From: PALSA-243 sp963743705
GTDB lineage: Bacteria > Acidobacteriota > Terriglobia > Bryobacterales > Bryobacteraceae
Length of the DNA stretch: 64,000 nucleotides
Assembly (NCBI GenBank): GCA_963743705.1
Contig: CAVUQS010000012.1
Coordinates: 248,001-312,000, forward strand
Reading direction: 5' to 3'
Position 1 is the first letter of the stretch, and every line of letters begins with the position of its first letter. This document shows positions 7,449-15,564 of the stretch, in pieces. The notes below the pieces were generated by a model, which was given only the letters and a program-made list of their open reading frames with translations, made no database searches and was not told the origin of the DNA. The translations under genes and the position numbers were made by a program.

Positions 7449-9947
7449 ATGGCACGCCTACGCTACGCGTTTCGAAGCCTTGCGCAATCGCCGTTGCTCG
7501 CGCTGACGGTGGTGCTTTCGCTGGGGTTGGGCATCGGTGCAAACACGGCTATTTTTTCGCTGATGCACCAGGTGATTCTGGCGTCGCTGCCAGTGCCGCA
7601 TCCGGAAGAACTAGCGCTAGTCACTTCGCCCGCGGAGTTCAAAAACGGCCGTAGTTCGACGAGCCCGGCGGGCGGCATGGAGTACGTCTTCAACTACCCC
7701 ACCTTCCGCGCGTTGGAGCGCCGACCCTCGGGAGTGAGCGTCATCGCCGCGTTTCGGTCTCTGGGCGCCAACCTGGCTTTCCGGGGCGCGACAACGCACG
7801 GCAGCGCGATGGTGGTTTCGGGGCACTACTTTCCATCGCTGGGCGTGCAACCGGAAGCGGGGCGCCTGCTCACGCCGAATGACGACGTACCGGGCGCGGG
7901 CAACGCCGTGGCAGTGCTCAGCTACGCCTATTGGAACGGCAAGCTTGGCGGGCAGTTGGATGCGCTGAACCAGCCGATCCGCCTCAACGGGCAGCAGCTC
8001 ACGATTGTGGGCGTGGCTCCGCGGGGCTTCAATGGAATTACGCTGGGCGATCAGGCCGATGTCTACGTGCCGCTTTCCTTAAAACCGCGGCTCACGAAAA
8101 CCGCGGCTCACGCCCGGCTGGAACGGAACAGATCGTTACGACGATTTCTGGCTGTATCTCTTCGCGCGGCGCAGCCAGGGGCTTTCGCTGAAGCAATCGG
8201 AAGCGCGCTGAACGGCATCTATCGCGGGGCGCTGGAACCGCAGTCGGCGCAGCTTCACTTCGGGCCCAAAACCACGGAGCGCTGGCTGAAATCGAAACTG
8301 AAATTGCAGGATGGGTCGCGCGGCAACAGCGGCCTGCGCGACGATTCGCGGACGCCGATTCTGATTCTGATCGGCGCGACTGCGATGGTGCTGCTGATCG
8401 CGATGGCGAATGCGGCGAACCTGCTACTGGCGCGCTCGGCGCAACGGCGGCGGGAGTTGGCGATCCGCGCGGCGATGGGCGCAAGCCGCGGCGAATTGAT
8501 GGCGCAGTTCCTGACGGAATCGATGCTGCTGGCGGCGGGCGGCGCGTTGGCCGGGTTCGCCATCGCATCGTTGACTCTCGACTTTCTGGTGGCGCAAATG
8601 GGCAGCGGCGATTCGGCGGTTTCCTTTTTGACGACGCATCTCGATGGGCTGGTGCTGCTGTATGGAATCGGATTGGCGCTGGTGACGGGGCTGGCTTGCG
8701 GCTTATATCCGGCATGGGACGCGGCGCGTACGCCGGCGTCGGCAACGCTGAAGGCGGCGGCGGGACAAGTGTCCTCGGGGCGCAGCGTTTCGCGAGTGCG
8801 GCGGGCGCTGGTGTGCGCTCAGGTGACGATTTCGGCGGCGTTACTGATTCCGACGGGTTTGTTTCTCAAGAGCCTGGTGAACCTGCTGCACGTGGATTTG
8901 GGCTTGCGCTCGGATCATGTGATCACATTTGCGATTTCGCCGGAGATGAACGGCTATTCCTTCGAAGCCTGCCGCGCTCTGTTGGCGCGGGCGGAGAGCG
9001 AGTTAGCGGCGATTCCGGGCGTGACCGGAGCGACGGATGCCATGGTGGGAGTCATCGGCGGCAGCAGATGGGGTAACGGCGTGACCATTCCCGGGATGGG
9101 GCGTGAGAACACGCATAGCTGGTACAACGAAATCGGCCCGGGCTTCTTCGCGAAGATGGGAATCCCGCTGCTGACGGGACGCGAGTTCACGGAATCGGAC
9201 AACATGGCGGGCGATCGCGTGACGATCGTCAATCAGGAATTTGTGAACCGGTTCTACAAGGGGCGTAATCCGGTGGGGACGCAGTTCCACGTGGGCAAGG
9301 ATCGCGTGATGACGATTGTGGGCATCGTTAAGAACAGTCATTACGCGGAAGTGAAGGAAGATCGCTACCCGGTTTACTATGTCCCCTGGCGGCAGGATCC
9401 GCAGCTCGGCGGAATGTCGTTCTATCTGCGGACGGCGCTGCCGCCGGACCAGACGATCGCGCAGACGCGGCGCGTGATGCGGTCGATTGACGCCAATCTG
9501 CCGCTCGAAGAGCTGGGCGCCTTGGATGAACGCGTGGGGCGCAGCATTCGCAGCGAACGGCTGATTCTGCAGCTGAGCGCGGCCTTCGCGATTCTGGCGA
9601 CGGCGCTGGCGATGCTGGGGCTCTATGGCGTGATGGCGTTCAGCGTGACTCGGCGGACGCGGGAAATCGGCATCCGCATCGCATTGGGCGCAAAGCCCGC
9701 GGCGGTGCGCGCGATGGTGATGCGCGAGATGCTTTGGATTCTGGGGATTGGTCTGACGCTGGGAATGCCGGCGGCTTATGCGCTGGGCAAAGTCACGGAA
9801 AGCCAACTCTACGGCGTGAAGGCTTTCGATGCGATGGTGCTGGCGGGCGCGGCGCTGGCGCTCACCATAACGGCGGTCGCGGCGGCGTATGTGCCTGCGG
9901 AACGGGCGGCGCGAGTGAATCCGATTACGGCGTTGCGGTATGAATGA
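7449..9947 (+). CDS. ADOP-family FtsX/MacB-type permease carrying a compensated double frameshift
   Basis: An 832-residue permease of the acidobacterial duplicated-permease type. There are two MacB-PCD/FtsX units, a first TM helix near residues 13-40 (LGLGIGANTAIFSL), FtsX three-helix blocks near 300-430 and 705-830, and the typical C-terminus RAARVNPITALRYE. No ATPase is encoded beside it. A perfect 16-bp tandem duplication (8081-8096 and 8097-8112) shifts the frame. In the shifted frame the DNA reads TPGWNGTDRYDDFWLYLFAR, the expected family sequence, and a one-base loss near 8205 restores the frame before LNGIYRGAL. Residues about 217-253 are therefore non-homologous. A TTG at 7443 is an alternative start. 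Confidence 0.85.
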   Translation: MARLRYAFRSLAQSPLLALTVVLSLGLGIGANTAIFSLMHQVILASLPVPHPEELALVTSPAEFKNGRSSTSPAGGMEYVFNYPTFRALERRPSGVSVIAAFRSLGANLAFRGATTHGSAMVVSGHYFPSLGVQPEAGRLLTPNDDVPGAGNAVAVLSYAYWNGKLGGQLDALNQPIRLNGQQLTIVGVAPRGFNGITLGDQADVYVPLSLKPRLTKTAAHARLERNRSLRRFLAVSLRAAQPGAFAEAIGSALNGIYRGALEPQSAQLHFGPKTTERWLKSKLKLQDGSRGNSGLRDDSRTPILILIGATAMVLLIAMANAANLLLARSAQRRRELAIRAAMGASRGELMAQFLTESMLLAAGGALAGFAIASLTLDFLVAQMGSGDSAVSFLTTHLDGLVLLYGIGLALVTGLACGLYPAWDAARTPASATLKAAAGQVSSGRSVSRVRRALVCAQVTISAALLIPTGLFLKSLVNLLHVDLGLRSDHVITFAISPEMNGYSFEACRALLARAESELAAIPGVTGATDAMVGVIGGSRWGNGVTIPGMGRENTHSWYNEIGPGFFAKMGIPLLTGREFTESDNMAGDRVTIVNQEFVNRFYKGRNPVGTQFHVGKDRVMTIVGIVKNSHYAEVKEDRYPVYYVPWRQDPQLGGMSFYLRTALPPDQTIAQTRRVMRSIDANLPLEELGALDERVGRSIRSERLILQLSAAFAILATALAMLGLYGVMAFSVTRRTREIGIRIALGAKPAAVRAMVMREMLWILGIGLTLGMPAAYALGKVTESQLYGVKAFDAMVLAGAALALTITAVAAAYVPAERAARVNPITALRYE
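8081..8112 (+). repeat. Perfect 16-bp tandem duplication inside the ADOP gene
   Basis: AAAACCGCGGCTCACG occurs twice in direct tandem (8081-8096, 8097-8112). The length is not a multiple of three, so it changes the reading frame. Removing one copy joins KPRLT directly to PGWNGTDRYDDFW, the sequence expected for this family. Confidence 0.95.
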
Positions 9948-9949
9948 CC

Positions 9950-10258
9950 TCAGCCGATGGTTGAGGCGGGCCGGAAGGGGCCAAGGAGACTGCGGCTGCT
10001 CTTGACGGGGGCAGCTTCCCCGCCCCGCACGCGGCGGTACACGGCAAGGATTTCGCTCTCGTCGAAGTCAATGACTCGGGCGTATTGCCGGATGTAGTTA
10101 GTGTCGTAAATGCCGCCCGGCAGCTTACTGAAGTCACAGGATTCGATGGATTCGAGAGTCCGAATGCCTATCTTGGTGACGTTGGAGATTTGCTGCAGAG
10201 TGATTCCCCGGTTTTTTCTGATAGCGGCCAGCGGCAGTACATTACCCTGTTCGGACAT
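9950..10258 (-). CDS. Small RodZ-type helix-turn-helix protein
   Basis: A 102-residue soluble protein. Residues about 8-75 form a Cro/RodZ-like HTH (LAAIRKNRGITLQQISNVTK, then RTLESIESCDFSKLPGGIYD and NYIRQYARVIDFDESEIL), close to the N-terminal HTH_25 domain of RodZ. The membrane segment and periplasmic domain of RodZ are absent, so it is an HTH-only member, probably a DNA-binding or protein-interaction module. The start at 10258 (MSEQGN) fits the family; an upstream ATG at 10288 would add ten unrelated residues. It is divergent from the phosphodiesterase-like gene (69 bp apart) and nearly abuts the ADOP gene tail to tail. Confidence 0.75.
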   Translation of the reverse strand: MSEQGNVLPLAAIRKNRGITLQQISNVTKIGIRTLESIESCDFSKLPGGIYDTNYIRQYARVIDFDESEILAVYRRVRGGEAAPVKSSRSLLGPFRPASTIG

Positions 10259-10327
10259 GAGGCGGAACTCAAACGTAATAACGCACACACTATAACATTA
10301 CTTTTCTCTCTGTTAAACTCTTTTTTT

Positions 10328-11797
10328 ATGGATATTTGCCGCCGTACATTCGGCGCCGCCCTGCTCGGTGGGGCAGGCGCAATCCGTCTGGGTGCGGTAA
10401 ATCGCTCCAAGTTATTGGTACTGGTAGTTTTAGAGCAGTTTTGGGGAAATTCCCTAAGTGATCTTTTGCCTGTACTTAACCCGGGTGGATTCCGGAGGCT
10501 AATCGAGCACGGAGCCTATTTCCCCGACTGCCGTCATGCCGCCAGCACATTCCCGGCGACTACGGTGGCGACGCTAGCTACGGGCGCGTGGCCCTCGCAG
10601 CACGGCATCGTAGCGGACTGGTGGTTCGACCGGACATCGAAGAAGATTGTGCCGGCCGGGCAGGAATTGCTGACGGCCACCACGCTGGCGGCGCAGGCAG
10701 CGGCAATGAAGGACATGCGGGTTTACGTGATTGCCGATTCCGCGACGCACGCGGGAATCGCGGCGGGCACATCGGACGCGCACGTTTATTGGATGGACAC
10801 CGCCGGCCAGTTCGCGGCGCGAGGTGAGACGCCGGATTGGCTGGGCGAATTCAACACGCGAAACTCGCCCGAGAACCTGCACAACGCCAAGTGGCAGGCG
10901 CTGGGCGCGAAGCCGGACACGCCGCCGCTGCGCACGCTCGTCTACGACCAGAACCACCCCGGCGAATTTCAAGCGCTTTACCGTTCGTCCTACTATGCGC
11001 AAGCAGCGCCGTTCGAGTTGCTGCACGAAGCCATGGCGCCGGAGCGGTTGGGGCAAAACAGCAGCTTCGATTTCGTGTGCATCGTGTCGCGCGCATCGGC
11101 TTTGCTGGGCTACGAAACCGGCGTGCCGTCTCCGCTGCAGCAGCAGATGATCCTGCAGCTCGACCGGCGCATCGAAGCGCTATTTGCCGATCTGACCAAG
11201 GCCGCCGGCGAGAACGAATTCGCGCTGGCTGTGGTGGGCGGACACGGCGCGCCGCCGCTGCCCGCGACCGATCGCCGCGGGCGCATGGCGGTGAATGGCG
11301 AAGCGGTGGCGCAGGGCATCGAGCGGGCGCTTAATGACAACAAGCTGGGCGCGGTGCAAAAATACGTCTATCCGTTCCTGTATCTGGATACCTCGGGCGT
11401 ACGCGAACCGGAGCCGATCCGCATGGCTGCGGCGCGCGCGGCGCTGGATAATCCGGCAGTGGCCAATTACTACACGGCGGGCGGGGCATGCTCCACGGCC
11501 GACGAATGGCGGCGGCGCTTCCGCAACAGCTTCCACGCCAAACGCTCGGGCGACGTGATGCTCTCTTACCGGCCGGAATACATCGAAGAGTTCGGCCAAC
11601 GCCGCGGGGTGAGCTATGGCTCGCTGTATAACTACGACGTGCACGTACCGCTGTTTCTGTTCGGCCCGCAATTTCGTGCGGGGGTTTACGAAGGGCCGGT
11701 GGAATCGGTGGACGTGGCGCCGACGCTGGCGCGCGTGATGGGCGTGGAGCCGCCATCGTCGTCGGCGGGGCGCGTCCTCGAGGCGGTGATTGAGTAA
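10328..11797 (+). CDS. Type I phosphodiesterase/alkaline-phosphatase-fold protein, metal site degenerate
   Basis: A 489-residue protein with a Tat-like leader (CRRTFGAALLGGAGAIRLG) and the overall nucleotide pyrophosphatase/PafA-like fold. The nucleophile region is kept (FPATTVATLATG, T79), but most zinc ligands are not when compared with the intact paralogue at 33676-35211. Asp of IDQF is E36, the Asp and His of NDYVGH are A258 and Y262, GDHG is GGHG (G305, His kept), and the His of GATHG is Y430. The open frame extends upstream to 10085 but would overlap the divergent HTH gene; the ATG at 10328 gives a normal leader. It overlaps pyrD by 8 bp and may be a pseudoenzyme. Confidence 0.82.
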   Translation: MDICRRTFGAALLGGAGAIRLGAVNRSKLLVLVVLEQFWGNSLSDLLPVLNPGGFRRLIEHGAYFPDCRHAASTFPATTVATLATGAWPSQHGIVADWWFDRTSKKIVPAGQELLTATTLAAQAAAMKDMRVYVIADSATHAGIAAGTSDAHVYWMDTAGQFAARGETPDWLGEFNTRNSPENLHNAKWQALGAKPDTPPLRTLVYDQNHPGEFQALYRSSYYAQAAPFELLHEAMAPERLGQNSSFDFVCIVSRASALLGYETGVPSPLQQQMILQLDRRIEALFADLTKAAGENEFALAVVGGHGAPPLPATDRRGRMAVNGEAVAQGIERALNDNKLGAVQKYVYPFLYLDTSGVREPEPIRMAAARAALDNPAVANYYTAGGACSTADEWRRRFRNSFHAKRSGDVMLSYRPEYIEEFGQRRGVSYGSLYNYDVHVPLFLFGPQFRAGVYEGPVESVDVAPTLARVMGVEPPSSSAGRVLEAVIE

Positions 11798-12713
11798 TCC
11801 GGCGCTGGCGTCTTCGATCTGCGGAATCACGCTAAAAAATCCCGTTATTGCGGCCTCTGGCACGTTCGCCTACGGCGTCGAATTCGAAAAGCTGGTGGAC
11901 CTCAACGCGCTCGGTGGACTGGTGGTGAAGGGCCTCTCGCGCGAACCTATCGAAGGCAACCCGGCGCCGCGCGTGGTGGAAACGGCGTCGGGAATGATCA
12001 ATTCCATCGGGCTGCAGAATATCGGCGTGCGGGCGTTCGTACGCGAAAAGCTGCCGCAGTTGGCGCGGTTCCAGACGGCGGTCTTCGCCAACGTTTTCGG
12101 ATATGAAACCGATGACTATGTGGAAGTGGCGCGCGTGCTCGAAGACCATCCGGGCGTGGCTGGCTACGAACTGAACGTTTCCTGCCCGAACACGAAGCAC
12201 GGCGGCATTTTCTTTTCTAGCGACCCGGCGTTGTTGGCGGAAGTGGTGACGGCGGTGAAGCGAGTGGCCAAACGGCCGTTGATCGTTAAGCTCTCGCCGA
12301 ATGTAGCGGCCATCGAGCCATTGGCGCGTGCAGCGCAGGACGCGGGGGCGGACGCGATTTCGCTGGTGAACACGTTTGTCTCGCTGGCGATCGATGCGAA
12401 GACGCGGCGCGCGGCGATCGGGGCGGGCATGGGCGGGTTATCCGGACCTGCAATCAAGCCAATCGCGCTGCGGCTAGTCTGGCAAGCCGCCAAGGCGGTG
12501 AAGATTCCGGTGATTGGACTCGGCGGCATTGCTTCGGGCGAGGATGCGGCGGAGTTTCTGATCGCAGGCGCCAGCGCGGTGCAGGTAGGCACGGCGACGT
12601 TCTGGGATCCGCGCTCGCCGGTGCGGATCGCGGAGGAATTGGGCGGCTTTTTGCGGCGCGAGCGGGTTGGGAACGTGCGCGAACTGATCGGGACCCTACG
12701 GCTAGGCCAGTGA
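11790..12713 (+). CDS. pyrD: Dihydroorotate dehydrogenase, class 1B catalytic subunit type
   Basis: A 307-residue TIM-barrel flavoprotein that oxidises dihydroorotate to orotate, the fourth step of UMP synthesis. Seen: N-terminal GITLKNPVIAASGTFAYG, the active-site cysteine loop ELNVSCPNTKHGG typical of cytosolic class 1 enzymes, and FMN-phosphate motifs GLGGIASGEDAAEFL and AVQVGTATF. No electron-transfer subunit gene (pyrK) is nearby. The only good start is a TTG at 11790, overlapping the stop of the phosphodiesterase-like gene, so translational coupling is likely. It converges with phnW, overlapping by 12 bp at the stops. Confidence 0.93.
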   Translation: MSNPALASSICGITLKNPVIAASGTFAYGVEFEKLVDLNALGGLVVKGLSREPIEGNPAPRVVETASGMINSIGLQNIGVRAFVREKLPQLARFQTAVFANVFGYETDDYVEVARVLEDHPGVAGYELNVSCPNTKHGGIFFSSDPALLAEVVTAVKRVAKRPLIVKLSPNVAAIEPLARAAQDAGADAISLVNTFVSLAIDAKTRRAAIGAGMGGLSGPAIKPIALRLVWQAAKAVKIPVIGLGGIASGEDAAEFLIAGASAVQVGTATFWDPRSPVRIAEELGGFLRRERVGNVRELIGTLRLGQ

Positions 12714-13832
12714 GCTGACGGCTTCCTGGCGGCCGCGATTCTTCGGCATGACCTGGTCAATGGCCTCGAGAAGCGCCTGAATGTCGTTGGCGTCCATCCG
12801 ACCGATGGTGCCGATGCGGAAGCAGGGTTCCTGACTCAGCTTGCCGGGGTAGATGATGAATCCCAGGTCGCTCAGGCGCGAGTAGAATTCTTCGAAGTTG
12901 AACCAAGGCTCGGTGGGATAGCGGTAAGTGGTGATGATGTAGCTCTGATCTTCGGCGGCAAGATAGGCGATGAAACCTCGCTGCGCCATGCCGAGTGTAA
13001 GGACCTCGTGATTGCGGCGGTAGCGCGCGGCGCGGCCCATCACGCCACCTTCGGCTTCGAGTTCGAGCAACGCCTGGTGGAACGCCAGCAACACGTGCGT
13101 GGGCGGAGTGAAACGGAATTGGCCGTCGCGCTCGAGGCCGACCCATTGCGCGTGGAGATCGAGGCTGAGGGTGCGGGCGTGATCTTTGGCGTCCATGAGG
13201 GGGCCACGGCGTGCGAGCACGAAGCCGAAACCGGGGACGCCTTCGATGCACTTGTTGGCGGACGAAATCAGAAAATCGGCATGCGCGGCTTTCAGGTTGA
13301 TGGGGATCGCCCCGAAGCTGCTCATGGCGTCGACGATGTAGACCGCGCCGGCGGCGGCCGCCACAGCGCCGATCTCTTCGACGGGATTCAGGATGCCGGT
13401 GGTGGTCTCACAATGGACGATGGCCACGTGCGTGACGGCGGGGGCCATGGAGAGCCGCTCGGCGACAGGGTCGGGCGAAATTTTGCGATCTTCGGGCGAT
13501 TCCACGATCTCGACTTCGATGCCGTGAATGCGCGCCATCTGCACGATGCGGCGTCCGTATGCGCCGTTGACCAGCACCAACAGCCTGCCGCCGCGCGGAA
13601 TGGCGGACGAAATCACGGATTCGATGGCGTAGGTGCCACTGCCTTGCAGGAGGACGCACTCGTAATCGCCGCCGGGCGCGGCGCCGCCGATGGCCAGGAG
13701 GCGCTCACGAATTTCGCGCACGGTCTTCAGGAAGCCGGCGTCGCGCGAACCGGCGTCATACAACATGGCGGCTTTGACGGTCTCACTGGTGGTGAGCGGG
13801 CCTGGGGTGAACAGCAGCTTCCTAGTGGTCAT
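12702..13832 (-). CDS. phnW: 2-aminoethylphosphonate:pyruvate aminotransferase
   Basis: A 376-residue class V PLP aminotransferase that converts 2-aminoethylphosphonate plus pyruvate to phosphonoacetaldehyde plus alanine. Seen: LLFTPGPLTTSETVK at the N-terminus, LLQGSGTYAIESVI, the PLP-ring Asp in VYIVDAMSSFG (D168) and the Schiff-base Lys in SSANKCIEGVPGFGF (K194), the same residue numbers as in the characterised Salmonella enzyme. The frame is open 82 codons further upstream, but that part is antisense-like to the amidohydrolase; the ATG at 13832 matches the family. It overlaps the amidohydrolase by 11 bp and is the last gene of the phosphonate operon. Confidence 0.93.
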   Translation of the reverse strand: MTTRKLLFTPGPLTTSETVKAAMLYDAGSRDAGFLKTVREIRERLLAIGGAAPGGDYECVLLQGSGTYAIESVISSAIPRGGRLLVLVNGAYGRRIVQMARIHGIEVEIVESPEDRKISPDPVAERLSMAPAVTHVAIVHCETTTGILNPVEEIGAVAAAAGAVYIVDAMSSFGAIPINLKAAHADFLISSANKCIEGVPGFGFVLARRGPLMDAKDHARTLSLDLHAQWVGLERDGQFRFTPPTHVLLAFHQALLELEAEGGVMGRAARYRRNHEVLTLGMAQRGFIAYLAAEDQSYIITTYRYPTEPWFNFEEFYSRLSDLGFIIYPGKLSQEPCFRIGTIGRMDANDIQALLEAIDQVMPKNRGRQEAVSSLA

Positions 13833-15549
13833 GCGCGAGGTTCTCCAATTCGTCTCCGTCTCCGTAAAAGGCATCGGGCAAAAGCATGCGCCGGGCGATC
13901 GCGTGCAGCGGCGCCTGCCAGGCTTTCTCGCCACCGATATAGGTGGCATCGACCACGATATCTTTAATTGCGCGAGGCGCGACTTTGCGCGGGTCTTTGC
14001 GCAGAACGACGAAATCGGCGAGCTTACCCGGCGTGATCGAGCCTTTGATTTTTTCTTCGAAGGTGGCGTAGGCGCCATCGAGCGTCCAGACTTTGATGGC
14101 TTCTTCGACGCTTACGCGCTGGTTGACCCCGTAGCCGACGCCGTTCTCGCCCTGGCGCGTCACCATATCCTGAATGCGCAGCAGCGGGTCGGCGGCGGAT
14201 ACGGTGGAATCGGAATGGCCGGCTACGTGGATGCCCATATCGATGGCGGTGCGATAGGGATGGATCATGGCGAGGCGCTTTTCGCCGTAAGACGCAAGCT
14301 TGTCGCCGTGCTCCCACATGTAGGAGTGGAAGACGAGGATAACGCCGGCTTTCTTGGCGCGGTCGAGCAGGGACTGATTCATGACGCTGGCGTGCTCGAT
14401 GCGATGGCGGGCATCGGGGCGCGGATTTTTCGCCTGAGCGCGCTCGATGGCGGTGAGGACCATGTCGATCTCGCGATCGCCATTGGAATGGGTGGCGATT
14501 TGGAAGCCGGCATCGTGCATAGCTTGAAACGCTTTGTCGAGATCCGCTTGCGCACGCGCGGGCGGGATACCGTAGTAGCCGGGCTGATCGGAATAGGGCT
14601 CGGAAAGCCAGCAGGTGCGGCCGCTGAGCGAGTTGCCGTGAAAGACCTTGATGGAGGTGAGGCGCAGACGGTCGTCGCCGAAGCCGCTCTTGAGTCCGAG
14701 CGCTTGCACGGCGGCGAAACTGGCCTCGCTGAACATGAAGCCGGTGCGCACGGGATTGCCGGCGTCGCGCACCGCTTCGTAGAGGCGGAAGGATTGCGGG
14801 CTGCCACCGGCGATGCCTGCGCTGGTGATGCCGCGCTCGGCGAAGCCGCGGAAGCAGCGCAGGTAGCCTTGCACTTCATCGGCAAAGGGGACGCGAGGCT
14901 CGCCGGTGTTGCCTGTGCGCGTCAACAAACGGCGGGCGGCCTCGCGGATGACGCCGTTGGGCATGCCGTCGGGGTCGCGATCGAACGAGCCGCCGGGCGG
15001 ATCTTTCGTATCTTTGGTGATGCCGGAAGCTTTCAGGACGTAAGTGTTGACCACGATGATGTGGCCGGAGGAGTGGCTGATCTGAATCGGATGATCGGTC
15101 GAGGCTTTATCCAGATCGTGCCGGTTCGGATGGCGGCCGAGTTTGGTGTCCTGGTAGCGCGAGCCGGTGACCATTTCGCCGGGCGGCGTTTTGGCGGCCT
15201 TGGCCTTCAGCGCGGCGACCAACTCATCCATGTTGTGGACTTTTTCCGGCCCCAGCCACGGCGTGTAATAAGGCGAGCTTTCGTCGTAAACGCCGACGGG
15301 GTGCAGATGGACGTCGTTGAAGCCGGGTGTTACGGTCAGGCCTTTGAGGTCGACGACCTTCGTGGTGCGCGTCGCCAGGCGGCGGATTTCAGCGTTGGAG
15401 CCGACTGCGACGAAATGGCCGTTCGAGACGGCGAAAGCTTCGGCGTAGGGTTTGTCTTTGTCGACGGTGATTACCGCGCCGTTGACGTAGATCACGTCCG
15501 CCGCGTGGGCGGCGAACGCGGCCAGCAAAAGGAAAAAGATGCGTCGCAT
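13822..15549 (-). CDS. YtcJ-like amidohydrolase, exported, in phosphonate operon
   Basis: A 575-residue metal-dependent amidohydrolase of the amidohydro_3/YtcJ group with signal peptide MRRIFFLLLAAFAAHA. Seen: GAVITVDKDKPYAEAFAV, metal-binding PGFNDVHLHPVG (HxH), IATHSNGDREIDMVL, HRIEHASVMN and AGHSDSTVSAADPL. These enzymes hydrolyse amides such as N-acyl amines or formamides. Lying 15 bp after the TonB receptor and overlapping phnW, it could release free 2-aminoethylphosphonate from an N-acylated form in the periplasm. That role is inference; no substrate is visible in the sequence. The last 30 residues are a tail beyond the usual domain end. Confidence 0.87.
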   Translation of the reverse strand: MRRIFFLLLAAFAAHAADVIYVNGAVITVDKDKPYAEAFAVSNGHFVAVGSNAEIRRLATRTTKVVDLKGLTVTPGFNDVHLHPVGVYDESSPYYTPWLGPEKVHNMDELVAALKAKAAKTPPGEMVTGSRYQDTKLGRHPNRHDLDKASTDHPIQISHSSGHIIVVNTYVLKASGITKDTKDPPGGSFDRDPDGMPNGVIREAARRLLTRTGNTGEPRVPFADEVQGYLRCFRGFAERGITSAGIAGGSPQSFRLYEAVRDAGNPVRTGFMFSEASFAAVQALGLKSGFGDDRLRLTSIKVFHGNSLSGRTCWLSEPYSDQPGYYGIPPARAQADLDKAFQAMHDAGFQIATHSNGDREIDMVLTAIERAQAKNPRPDARHRIEHASVMNQSLLDRAKKAGVILVFHSYMWEHGDKLASYGEKRLAMIHPYRTAIDMGIHVAGHSDSTVSAADPLLRIQDMVTRQGENGVGYGVNQRVSVEEAIKVWTLDGAYATFEEKIKGSITPGKLADFVVLRKDPRKVAPRAIKDIVVDATYIGGEKAWQAPLHAIARRMLLPDAFYGDGDELENLAHDH

Positions 15550-15564
15550 GGCTGTGGCTCCTGA

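Noticed and set aside
10085..10327. N-terminal extension of the phosphodiesterase-like protein
   Set aside because: It would overlap the divergent HTH gene and places the signal sequence inside the protein; ATG 10328 gives a normal leader.
13690..15564. 624-residue plus-strand frame opposite the amidohydrolase
   Set aside because: Antisense shadow; low-complexity Gly/Ala/Val/Asp content typical of mirrored coding frames.
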